Assembly (NCBI GenBank): GCA_007127495.1 | Contig: SKZG01000539.1 | Coordinates: 1-5,506 of the forward strand | From: Planctomycetales bacterium | Lineage (GTDB): Bacteria; Planctomycetota; Planctomycetia; Pirellulales; Thermoguttaceae | DNA length: 5,506 bases | Direction: 5' to 3' | Shown: positions 1 through 4,962 of the stretch, one piece after another | How the letters are laid out: each line of letters starts with the position of its first letter | How positions within the stretch are numbered: position 1 is the first letter of the stretch | Notes under the pieces: model-generated | Databases searched by the model: none | What the model saw: only the letters and a program-made list of their open reading frames with translations | What the model was told of the DNA's origin: nothing | Program-made: the position numbers and the translations under genes

Positions 1-70
1 CCAAAGCTCGTGATGACCTGCGGGCACGATGCAATACCGGACCGTTGGACCGAAACCATCAATTTCTGAC

Positions 71-238
71 TTGCTAGCAATGCATCAAATCAACAGGCCG
101 CGAGCGCGGCAGGGCCGCATCCAAAGTAACGAACCGGACGCTAGCGCGTTGCGGCTGATTGCAGCGACGTCTCGCAACCCGGGGTTGCGCCTCGCTCGCA
201 CGACTCGCGTCGGCTCCGCCCCGGAGTGTCCTTCGGAC
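71..238. repeat. Cluster of short palindromes, possible dispersed intergenic repeat
   Basis: At least seven perfect inverted repeats lie within about 170 bp. They are TTGCTAGCAA (71-80), GCCGCG-AG-CGCGGC (97-110), CGCTAGCG (139-146), CGCAACCC-g-GGGTTGCG (173-189), CGAC-tcgc-GTCG (201-212), CTCCG-ccc-CGGAG (214-226) and GTCC-ttc-GGAC (228-238). The last four are nearly back to back, so a transcript would fold into a chain of small hairpins. The open frames crossing this stretch are Arg/Ser/Ala-rich without a family pattern, and I do not accept them as genes. The stretch resembles intergenic repeats I loosely remember from planctomycete genomes, but I could not verify that. It could be a dispersed repeat, a structured RNA, or GC-rich spacer with chance palindromes. 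Confidence 0.4.
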
Positions 239-252
239 GCGGGTCGCTCTAC

Positions 253-281
253 TTGTGGCAAGCTGCGCGATGTTGTATACT
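253..281 (+). promoter_or_regulatory. Putative sigma70-type promoter upstream of the DUF2442 gene
   Basis: TTGTGG (253-258) and TATACT (276-281) are separated by exactly 17 bp. The -10 box matches the TATAAT consensus at five of six positions and the -35 box begins with TTG. Transcription would start near 288 and leave a leader of about 125 nt before the DUF2442 start codon. No better-placed gene on the plus strand would use it. The assignment is by pattern only. Confidence 0.4.
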
Positions 282-400
282 CAAGGTGGTGGATGTCCTG
301 ATCATCCCCAGCCGCGATCGTGGAAACGGGCATGCCTGAATTAAGCCGAAGATTGGCAGCGTTTGCAGGCGGGTCGGCCACCGCTGCCGATCGCACCATT

Positions 401-404
401 GGAG
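401..404 (+). promoter_or_regulatory. Shine-Dalgarno for the DUF2442 gene
   Basis: GGAG lies 9 nt before the ATG at 414. This favours that start over upstream in-frame alternatives. Confidence 0.55.
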
Positions 405-413
405 TGAAGACGT

Positions 414-710
414 ATGCGGCACCCAATCTATCGCGTTTGCTCGTTCCAGATTGTTGCGCCATTTACACTTCGCGTAGCATTCGACGATGGTACAGAGCAG
501 GTCATCGACTTTCGTCCAGTGCTCGCCGGCGAGTTGTTCGGTCTTCTGCGCGACCCGTCGGTCTTTGAGCAGGTGTCGCTCGATCCGGAGGTTCACACGC
601 TGGTTTGGCCCAACGGAGCCGACTTTGACCCTGCAACCTTGCACGATTGGTCGGAAGCGGTCGATGCGCTGGCCGAACGCGCACGGGAGTGGGAGTCCCA
701 AACGGTTTGA
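414..710 (+). CDS. DUF2442 domain-containing protein
   Basis: This is a 98-residue cytoplasmic protein with no signal peptide or membrane segment. It fits the small DUF2442 family: a strand segment FTLRVAFDDGTEQVIDF at residues 17-33, a middle part with LFGLLRDPSVFEQVSLD around 41-57, and the hallmark TLVWPNGADFDPATL at 62-76. Its length is typical. The ATG at 414 is preceded by GGAG (401-404) at 9-nt spacing, which supports this start. In many bacteria DUF2442 genes sit beside a DUF4160 gene and have been suggested to form toxin-antitoxin-like pairs. No DUF4160 partner is visible on either side here. The molecular function of the family is not established, and I infer none. The family call is fairly secure. 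Confidence 0.85.
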   Translation: MRHPIYRVCSFQIVAPFTLRVAFDDGTEQVIDFRPVLAGELFGLLRDPSVFEQVSLDPEVHTLVWPNGADFDPATLHDWSEAVDALAERAREWESQTV

Positions 711-770
711 GATTGGTCGGCAATGGCGGGAGGCCGAAACCGCTGGGGGACGTCTTGGGTCAGACCGTGA

Positions 771-1010
771 TCAGGGATTAGCGAGCCGTCTTTCAGGCCC
801 TTCAGTAATATCCCGCCCGTGCCCTGGACCTGACTCTTTCAGTATGCCGGCGGCCTGAAGCTCCTCGGCCGTCTGCTGCGAGTGGGTGGTCGAGGCCGGG
901 TGTCCCCGATCGCCCGGGGCCACCCGGCCCGCCATTCCCCCCAGCAACCAACCGCCCTGGCCTGTTTTTTCGTCTTGCAATCCGGCGTCGGATTCGGTAA
1001 ATTTAGACAA
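771..1010 (-). CDS. Small hypothetical protein, TTG start (tentative)
   Basis: This is a 79-codon open frame, read from 1010 down to 771, and I do not recognise a family. It begins MSKFTESDAGLQDEKTG, continues through a Gly-rich stretch (GWLLGGMAGRVAPGDRGHPA), then a polar helix-like part (TTHSQQTAEELQAAGILKE), and ends in a Pro/Gly/Arg-rich tail. Codons up to about residue 58 favour G or C at the third position, as in neighbouring real genes. The last 20 codons do so less, which could mean a decayed or altered C-terminus. The only start in frame is TTG with no good Shine-Dalgarno. A well-placed AGGAG and ATG lie just upstream in another frame (see the leader ORF), so the true N-terminus may involve that start plus a frameshift. 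It could also be a chance frame or gene remnant. Confidence 0.4.
   Translation of the reverse strand: MSKFTESDAGLQDEKTGQGGWLLGGMAGRVAPGDRGHPASTTHSQQTAEELQAAGILKESGPGHGRDITEGPERRLANP
894..929. other. Strong 14-bp GC-rich hairpin
   Basis: GGCCGGGTG (894-902) pairs with CACCCGGCC (921-929). Inside it, CCCCG (904-908) pairs with CGGGG (915-919), with one T/C mismatch between the two stems and a 6-nt loop. No T-run follows within 30 nt on the plus strand, so it is not a standard intrinsic terminator. It lies inside the tentative minus-strand ORF (residues GRVAPGDRGHPA), so part of the symmetry could come from coding. Confidence 0.5.
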
Positions 1011-1041
1011 GTGTACATAAGTATATTTGCCTTTTGGACAT
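1003..1041 (-). CDS. Possible 12-residue leader ORF ahead of the small hypothetical gene
   Basis: On the minus strand, ATG at 1041-1039 follows AGGAG (plus-strand 1056-1052) at 10-nt spacing. It encodes MSKRQIYLCTLV and then a TAA at 1005-1003. Its end overlaps the TTG start of the 79-codon ORF by 8 nt, so the two could be translationally coupled. Alternatively it may be the real N-terminus of that protein, split from it by a +1 frameshift or a sequencing indel. Very short ORFs with an RBS also arise by chance. Confidence 0.25.
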   Translation of the reverse strand: MSKRQIYLCTLV

Positions 1042-1050
1042 TCTCGGTTG

Positions 1051-1076
1051 ACTCCTGTTTCTATTTAACTCCTGTT
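1051..1076. repeat. Direct repeat ACTCCTGTT, period 17 bp
   Basis: ACTCCTGTT occurs at 1051-1059 and again at 1068-1076. On the minus strand each copy reads AACAGGAGT and contains an AGGAG, the nearer of which is the RBS of the 12-codon leader ORF. The CTGTT core recurs in the inverted repeat at 1112-1124, so this may be a regulator-binding array or a coincidence. Confidence 0.3.
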
Positions 1077-1111
1077 CGCAATGGACAGATACGGGGTTGC
1101 CACACCCCCGG

Positions 1112-1124
1112 CTGTTTCCAACAG
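1112..1124. promoter_or_regulatory. Inverted repeat CTGTT-TCC-AACAG, possible operator
   Basis: This perfect 5-bp inverted repeat with a 3-bp centre lies exactly where the -35 element of the ROK gene promoter should be, 10 bp before the TATAAT box. A bound repressor here would block RNA polymerase. The further CTGTT copies at 1055-1059 and 1072-1076 add some weight. No regulator gene is visible in the window. Confidence 0.3.
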
Positions 1125-1134
1125 GCATAGCCCC

Positions 1135-1140
1135 TATAAT
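1135..1140 (+). promoter_or_regulatory. -10 box TATAAT for the ROK kinase gene
   Basis: A perfect consensus TATAAT lies 53 bp before the ATG at 1194, predicting a 5' leader of about 47 nt. The hexamer 17 bp upstream (CTGTTT, 1112-1117) is a poor -35 match. The promoter may therefore be weak, activator-dependent, or controlled through the overlapping inverted repeat. Confidence 0.5.
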
Positions 1141-1193
1141 GGGTTCGTAGCCGCCAGAAATTCCAGCCATTACGGAACCGTTTGAGACGCCTC

Positions 1194-2252
1194 ATGACTG
1201 CATCTCGCGAATTCATCCCGGCGAAAGAAGCTCAGAGCCCCTTTTTTGTGGGGGTTGATTTGGGCGGAACGAACATGAAGGTTGGTGTGGTGGACGACCT
1301 GGGCCGTTCCCTGTCGTGGCTGAGCACGCGGACCGAGTCGCAGCGGGGGCCCGAAGACGCCGTTGGCCGCATGGCGGATGCCGTCCGGCAAGCGATCCGA
1401 GAGGCCGGCCTAACGCCCGACGCCATTGCGTATGCAGGGCTCGGCTCGCCGGGTACCATGGACATCTCCGCCGGCATGCTGCTGGAACCGGTCAATCTCA
1501 AAGGCTGGAACCACTTTCCGATTCGCGACCGGTTGAGTGACCAATGCGGGCTGCCGGTGGCCTTTGCCAACGACGCGGGCGCCGCGGCCTTTGGCGAGTT
1601 CTGGGTGGGTTCGGGGCGAAATCTGGCCAGCATCGTCCTGTTCACCTTGGGAACGGGCATCGGCAGCGGCATTATCGTCGGCGGGGTGTCCATCGACGGC
1701 GAGCATAGCCATGGAGCCGAGTGCGGCCACATGATCATCGACTACAGCGACGGCGCCCGCATGTGCGGGTGTGGCCGGGCCGGCCATCTGGAAGCGTACG
1801 CCAGCGCCACCGCCGTGACCAAGCGGATTCAAGAGGCCCTCGATGCGGGCCGCGAGACGTCCCTCTCGCAGCGGCTGGCCGAGGGCGCCCGCCTGTCGCC
1901 CAAACTACTCGACAAGGAGGCCGCGGCCGGCGACGCCCTCGCCATGGAAATCGTCATGGACACCGCCCGCTATATGGGCATCGGCGTGGTGAACCTGATG
2001 CACACGATCGATCCGGCCGGCATTTTGCTCGGCGGGGCCATGACCTTCGGAGGCAACGAGACCGAACTCGGGCGCATGTTCCTCGACCGCATTCGCGAAG
2101 AAGTTCGCCAACGCGCATTTCCCTTGCTCGCGGAACGCACGGCGATCGAGTTCGCGAGTCTTGGCGGCGACGCAGGCTACATTGGGGCCGCCGGCATCGC
2201 GCGGCACGAATACCTCACGAAACGCACAACTCGTGATGCACCGAATCAATAA
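1194..2252 (+). CDS. glcK: ROK-family sugar kinase, probable glucokinase
   Basis: This 352-residue cytoplasmic kinase most likely phosphorylates glucose with ATP to glucose 6-phosphate (EC 2.7.1.2). Visible motifs in order are the phosphate-1 loop VGVDLGGTNMKVGVVDD (19-35), the catalytic Asp in FANDAGAAAFGE (124-135, D127), phosphate-2 LGTGIGSGII (152-161), and the ROK signature with H179 in GAECGHM and CGCGRAGHLE (191-200). The adenosine-site GILLGGAM is at 276-283. In classical ROK proteins the zinc is held by one His and three Cys; here the third Cys position is His198. There is no N-terminal helix-turn-helix, so it is a kinase and not a NagC/XylR-type repressor. I chose ATG 1194 over TTG 1182, though neither has a strong Shine-Dalgarno. 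Other hexoses or ManNAc cannot be excluded as substrate. The 3' end overlaps the convergent ATPase gene by 38 bp. Confidence 0.85.
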   Translation: MTASREFIPAKEAQSPFFVGVDLGGTNMKVGVVDDLGRSLSWLSTRTESQRGPEDAVGRMADAVRQAIREAGLTPDAIAYAGLGSPGTMDISAGMLLEPVNLKGWNHFPIRDRLSDQCGLPVAFANDAGAAAFGEFWVGSGRNLASIVLFTLGTGIGSGIIVGGVSIDGEHSHGAECGHMIIDYSDGARMCGCGRAGHLEAYASATAVTKRIQEALDAGRETSLSQRLAEGARLSPKLLDKEAAAGDALAMEIVMDTARYMGIGVVNLMHTIDPAGILLGGAMTFGGNETELGRMFLDRIREEVRQRAFPLLAERTAIEFASLGGDAGYIGAAGIARHEYLTKRTTRDAPNQ

Positions 2253-3012
2253 CCTCGGCGTCGATTCCATCCAGTTCGCCGCCTGCACCGGCAGCCAGAG
2301 CCAAGTCGGCCAGCCGAGCGATGCGGCGCGGGACGCCTCTGGAAAGCTCGTGCAACCGCGTAACGGCCGGCTCATTGAAGACGGCCGAACGGCATCCGGC
2401 CCTTTGCAGCGTCATGGTCAAATACTCGCCCGTCTCGGACTGGGCCCACGGCTCCAGATCGATTCGCAATTCGGCAAGGTCCAGCAGCCGGTGGCCGAGC
2501 GACCGCGCGCCGACCTGCTCGGCGGCCAGGATCATGGTGATCCGGGTGTCGGGCAAAGGATGGTGCTGAGCGATGCGGACGAGCGTGTCGGCGGTGGGGC
2601 GGTAGGCACACTCGGCGTCATCGAACAGGAGCACGGCCGGACGTTGCTCGTAACGCAGCTCCGCCAGCCGGTCGGTCAGAATGCGCCATAGGGCCGAAAC
2701 CGATTGGGTTGTCGTGCAATCGCGGCCCAGCCGGCAGGCCAGTTCGGAAAGCAGCTCTTCCGGCTCCATGCCAAGCAGGTTCACCTTGGCGACGGCGCAG
2801 CCGGCGGCGGCACAACGCCGTGCGAACACCTCCAGCAGCAGCGACTTGCCGCTTCCAGACGGCCCGAGCAAGAGCCCCAGACGACGGCTCTGGTCGACAA
2901 GATAATGCAACCGGGCCAAGGCCTCCTCGTGGGTCGGGCTGGGGTAGAACGACTCCGGATCCAGGCAACTGTGAAATGGTGAGCGCTCGATTCCCCAATG
3001 CGATTGATACAT
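2215..3012 (-). CDS. ExeA-like AAA ATPase (general secretion pathway A type)
   Basis: This is a 265-residue P-loop ATPase read from 3012 to 2215. The N-terminus MYQSHWGIERSPF followed by SPTHEEALARLHYLV (25-39) is the pattern of the ExeA/GspA/MshM ATPase family, which also resembles transposition ATPases such as TniB. Walker A is GPSGSGKS (50-57), Walker B is VLLFDDAE (127-134), and a sensor-2-like GVPRRIARLADLAL spans 226-239. No transmembrane segment or C-terminal peptidoglycan-binding domain follows, unlike full ExeA, so it is a stand-alone cytoplasmic ATPase whose partner is unknown. The start at 3012 is supported by GGAG 6 nt upstream; the open frame continues farther upstream (3078) but without support. 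It is divergent from rsmE. A role in secretion or pilus assembly is only suggested by family, as no such genes lie nearby. Confidence 0.8.
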   Translation of the reverse strand: MYQSHWGIERSPFHSCLDPESFYPSPTHEEALARLHYLVDQSRRLGLLLGPSGSGKSLLLEVFARRCAAAGCAVAKVNLLGMEPEELLSELACRLGRDCTTTQSVSALWRILTDRLAELRYEQRPAVLLFDDAECAYRPTADTLVRIAQHHPLPDTRITMILAAEQVGARSLGHRLLDLAELRIDLEPWAQSETGEYLTMTLQRAGCRSAVFNEPAVTRLHELSRGVPRRIARLADLALAAGAGGELDGIDAEVIDSVHHELCVS

Positions 3013-3018
3013 AGTATG

Positions 3019-3022
3019 CTCC
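3019..3022 (-). promoter_or_regulatory. Shine-Dalgarno that fixes the ATPase start
   Basis: On the minus strand GGAG lies 6 nt before the ATG at 3012-3010. This favours MYQSHWG as the N-terminus over the longer frame from 3078. Confidence 0.6.
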
Positions 3023-3112
3023 GCGCGCAACGATCCCGCCGGACGTCCTATTCCGTATATCCCTTGTTTTCGGTACATTGGGCCAAGGAACTTGACGGGA
3101 AGTGGCCTATCT

Positions 3113-3847
3113 ATGGCAAACCGGTACTATATCGACCAAAGGGTACGGCTCAGTTCTGAGGGCCCGACGCAGGTAACCCTTCGCGGAAGCGTGGCCCACC
3201 ATCTCATTCACGTCATGCGGGTGAAGACGGGGGCGCACGTCGTGTTGTTCGACGGCAGCGGGGCGGAGTTCTCCTCGCAGGTCGGCCGCGTGGGGCGCAG
3301 CGACGTGGAACTGACCGTGCTGCAACGGAACGTGATCGATCGCGAACTGCCGCGGCGAGTCGCGCTGGCGGTTTCCTTGCCCAAAGGCGATCGGCAACGA
3401 TGGCTGGTGGAGAAGGCCGTCGAATTAGGAGTGGCCGAAGTGATTCCGCTGGCGACATCGCGGTCGGTTGCCCAGCCGGTTCAGCAGGCGCTCGACCGGC
3501 TGCGGCGCGCCGTGATCGAAGCGTCGAAGCAATGCGGCCGGAACCGGCTGATGGCTATTGCCGAACCGGTGGCCTGGTCTGATTTCATCGAGGCCACCCG
3601 CAACGAACCACAGCGCCTGCTCGCGCACCCGCCCAGCGTCTCCCCGCCTGGCACACGCCATCGGCACGATGGCTTCCCGGAGCCCGCCGGCCGAATCGTG
3701 GTGGCGGTGGGTCCCGAGGGCGGGCTGGCGACGGAAGAGGTCGCCCTGGCTACCGAGGCTCACTGGCGCCTCGTCGCCCTCGGCCCCCGAATCCTCCGCA
3801 CCGAAACGGCCGCGCTTGTGATGGTGGCCCTGGCCAATGCACGATAA
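3113..3847 (+). CDS. rsmE: 16S rRNA (uracil-1498-N3)-methyltransferase RsmE
   Basis: This 244-residue SPOUT-class enzyme methylates N3 of U1498 in 16S rRNA of the 30S subunit, using S-adenosylmethionine. The N-terminal PUA-like part (about 1-75) includes VAHHLIHVMRVKTGAHVVLFDGSG (27-50, conserved His and Arg). The catalytic domain shows KGDRQRWLVEKAVELGV (91-107), IPLATSRSV (111-119) and EASKQCGR (136-143). The SAM-binding knot motifs are VGPEGGL (199-205) and LGPRILRTETAAL (223-235). Length is normal for the family. I chose ATG 3113 (MANRYYID) because the family starts with a short R/Y-Y/F-hydrophobic-D segment; the in-frame TTG at 3092 is less likely. GGGA at 3097-3100 may serve as a loose RBS. 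The gene is divergent from the ATPase, with 100 bp between them. Confidence 0.93.
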   Translation: MANRYYIDQRVRLSSEGPTQVTLRGSVAHHLIHVMRVKTGAHVVLFDGSGAEFSSQVGRVGRSDVELTVLQRNVIDRELPRRVALAVSLPKGDRQRWLVEKAVELGVAEVIPLATSRSVAQPVQQALDRLRRAVIEASKQCGRNRLMAIAEPVAWSDFIEATRNEPQRLLAHPPSVSPPGTRHRHDGFPEPAGRIVVAVGPEGGLATEEVALATEAHWRLVALGPRILRTETAALVMVALANAR

Positions 3848-3861
3848 TTGATCGAAACCCC

Positions 3862-3890
3862 TTGGTTCCTCACCAATTCGCGGTTAGAAT
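3862..3890 (+). promoter_or_regulatory. Putative promoter of the homocysteine methyltransferase gene
   Basis: TTGGTT (3862-3867) and TAGAAT (3885-3890) are separated by 17 bp. Transcription would start near 3897, giving a leader of about 58 nt. The pair lies just after the rsmE stop, so the downstream gene probably has its own promoter and need not be read through from rsmE. I see no SAM or cobalamin riboswitch in the short leader. Confidence 0.4.
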
Positions 3891-3940
3891 ACCCGCCGTT
3901 CACGGGCCGGACGTGGACTGTCCCCTTACCGGCCCCAATC

Positions 3941-3946
3941 AGGAGA
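3941..3946 (+). promoter_or_regulatory. Shine-Dalgarno AGGAGA deciding the methyltransferase start
   Basis: AGGAGA lies 8 nt before the ATG at 3955. It shows that translation starts there and not at the in-frame GTG-type codons nearer 3862, whose extra 31 codons do not resemble the family N-terminus. Confidence 0.75.
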
Positions 3947-3954
3947 CCCCGCTA

Positions 3955-4839
3955 ATGCATCCGACCTTGCGAGGCCTTTTGGCCCATGCCCCCATTCTGA
4001 CCGATGGCGCCTGGGGTACTCAGCTTCAGGCGCAGGGACTGCCCACCGGGGCATGTCCCGACGCATGGAACCTTGAGCACCCCGAGCTTGTGGAACGGGT
4101 TGCCCAGGCATACGTCCAGGCCGGCAGCCGGCTCATCCTGACAAACACCTTCGGGGCCAACCGGTTTGCACTCGAGCGGTACGGCTTGGCGGAAAAGGTT
4201 GCGGAGATCAACCTGGCCGGCGTGGAAATATCGCGGCGTGCGGCCACCGGCGCGGCAAAAGTGTTTGCCACAATCGGCCCAAGCGGCAAGATGCTCGTGA
4301 TGGGTCAAGTCCGTCGAGATGAACTGCTCAGTGCCTTTGGCGAGCAGGCCCAGGCAATGGCAAGCGCGGGCGCCGACGGCATCGTGGTCGAGACGATGTC
4401 GGACCCCGTCGAGGCCGAGCTGGCCGTCACCGCGGCCAAGGAAACCGGCCTGCCGGTGGTGGGCTGCATGGTGTTCGACTCGGGACCGGAGAAGGACCGG
4501 ACCATGATGGGCGCTACGGTCGAGCAGGCAGTCCACGCGTTATGTGAGGGCGGGGCCGACGTCGTGGGCAGCAACTGCGGCCGCGGGATTGCCGGCTTCG
4601 TTGAACTCTGCCGACGGCTGAAAGCCGCATCCGACCGGCCGGTGTGGATCAAGGGGAATGCGGGGCTGCCCAAAATCGAGGACGGTAGGACCGTGTACCA
4701 CCAAACGCCCGAGGAGTTTGCCTCGTACGTGCCTCAACTGGTGCAGGCCGGCGCCAGCTTCATCGGCGGCTGCTGCGGCACCACGCCCGAGTTCATCGCC
4801 GCCACGGCCAAGGCGCTCGGGATTGCGGCGAGCGGGTAA
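3955..4839 (+). CDS. Homocysteine S-methyltransferase family protein (stand-alone Hcy domain)
   Basis: This 294-residue TIM-barrel enzyme of the Hcy-binding/S-methyltransferase family matches the N-terminal domain of MetH and BHMT/MmuM-type enzymes, which methylate homocysteine to methionine. It shows ILTDGAWGTQLQ (14-25), LILTNTFGANRFAL (60-73), GADGIVVETMSD (139-150) and the three zinc-ligand cysteines: C208 in GSNCGRG, and C273-C274 in FIGGCCGTTPE. All catalytic ligands are present, so it should be active. The length equals one Hcy domain; there is no folate, cobalamin or activation domain. The methyl donor is therefore unclear: it could be a split methionine synthase subunit using a separate corrinoid protein, or use a donor such as S-methylmethionine or betaine. 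No partner lies in the window. The gene has its own promoter-like sequence and is convergent with the TVP38 gene. Confidence 0.88.
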   Translation: MHPTLRGLLAHAPILTDGAWGTQLQAQGLPTGACPDAWNLEHPELVERVAQAYVQAGSRLILTNTFGANRFALERYGLAEKVAEINLAGVEISRRAATGAAKVFATIGPSGKMLVMGQVRRDELLSAFGEQAQAMASAGADGIVVETMSDPVEAELAVTAAKETGLPVVGCMVFDSGPEKDRTMMGATVEQAVHALCEGGADVVGSNCGRGIAGFVELCRRLKAASDRPVWIKGNAGLPKIEDGRTVYHQTPEEFASYVPQLVQAGASFIGGCCGTTPEFIAATAKALGIAASG

Positions 4840-4849
4840 CCACCCCGCT
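4831..4849. other. Hairpin across the methyltransferase stop codon
   Basis: AGCGGG (4831-4836) pairs with CCCGCT (4844-4849) across a 7-nt loop that contains the TAA stop. There is no T-run after it, so its role as a terminator is doubtful. The 3' arm is part of the left direct repeat flanking the 100-bp element. Confidence 0.35.
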
Positions 4850-4851
4850 TG
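4844..4851. repeat. Left flanking direct repeat CCCGCTTG (putative target-site duplication)
   Basis: This is identical to 4952-4959 and directly adjoins the left terminal inverted repeat. One further matching C on the left side makes the repeat 8 or 9 bp depending on where the element boundary is drawn. Confidence 0.65.
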
Positions 4852-4951
4852 GGCTCCTCCGTTTCTAGGTGCAGACAGCCTTTGTTTCAGGGACGGCACG
4901 CGGCGTGTGCCTACTACAATGAAGAGGCCTGCACCTAGAAACGGAAGAGCC
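4852..4951. mobile_element. 100-bp MITE-like element with 23-bp terminal inverted repeats
   Basis: The ends 4852-4874 (GGCTCCTCCG...GGTGCAG) and 4929-4951 are inverted copies matching at 22 of 23 positions; the only mismatch pairs 4857 with 4946. The interior has its own hairpin at 4895-4911 (GGCACGC/GTGTGCC arms with a GGC loop and one G-T wobble). The unit is flanked by the 8-bp direct repeat CCCGCTTG on both sides. Removing the element and one repeat leaves the two convergent genes 15 bp apart, a normal spacing, which supports insertion. It has no coding capacity, so it would need a transposase supplied in trans. An 8-bp duplication and GG-starting ends would suit an IS1595-like or similar family, but this is a guess. 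In RNA it would form a long stem that may end transcription from both sides. Confidence 0.65.
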
Positions 4952-4959
4952 CCCGCTTG
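4952..4959. repeat. Right flanking direct repeat CCCGCTTG (putative target-site duplication)
   Basis: This second copy of the 8-bp repeat at 4844-4851 follows the right inverted repeat immediately and ends 3 bp before the stop codon of the TVP38 gene. Confidence 0.65.
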
Positions 4960-4962
4960 TCA

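Noticed and set aside
29..301. Plus-strand 90-codon frame through the palindrome cluster
   Set aside because: Arg/Ser/Ala-rich with no family pattern and no Shine-Dalgarno; its sequence is explained by the repeats at 71-238.
85..462. Minus-strand 125-codon frame
   Set aside because: It runs through the repeat region and into the DUF2442 start; it is low-complexity, with no motif and no good start context.
703..742. CGGTTT/AAACCG inverted repeat after the DUF2442 gene as a terminator
   Set aside because: The arms are only 6 bp with a 28-nt loop and no following T-run.
940..969. T-run TTTTTT (965-970 region) as an intrinsic terminator on the plus strand
   Set aside because: The preceding stem is only CCAG/CTGG (4 bp) with a long loop; the strong hairpin at 894-929 is too far upstream.
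1097..1140. TTGCCA near 1098 as the -35 box for the TATAAT at 1135
   Set aside because: The spacing is over 30 bp, far from the required 16-18 bp.
1410..1832. Long antisense frames inside the kinase, rsmE and methyltransferase genes
   Set aside because: They are shadows of high-GC coding sequence, with no family pattern and no start signals.
3051..3079. TTCCGT/TACATT as an rsmE promoter, and a TATACG box on the minus strand for the ATPase
   Set aside because: The hexamers match the consensus poorly or lack a partner at proper spacing; the divergent region must hold promoters but I cannot place them.
3862..3954. Extended N-terminus of the methyltransferase from 3862
   Set aside because: The AGGAGA before 3955 and the promoter-like sequence inside the extension both argue for the later start.
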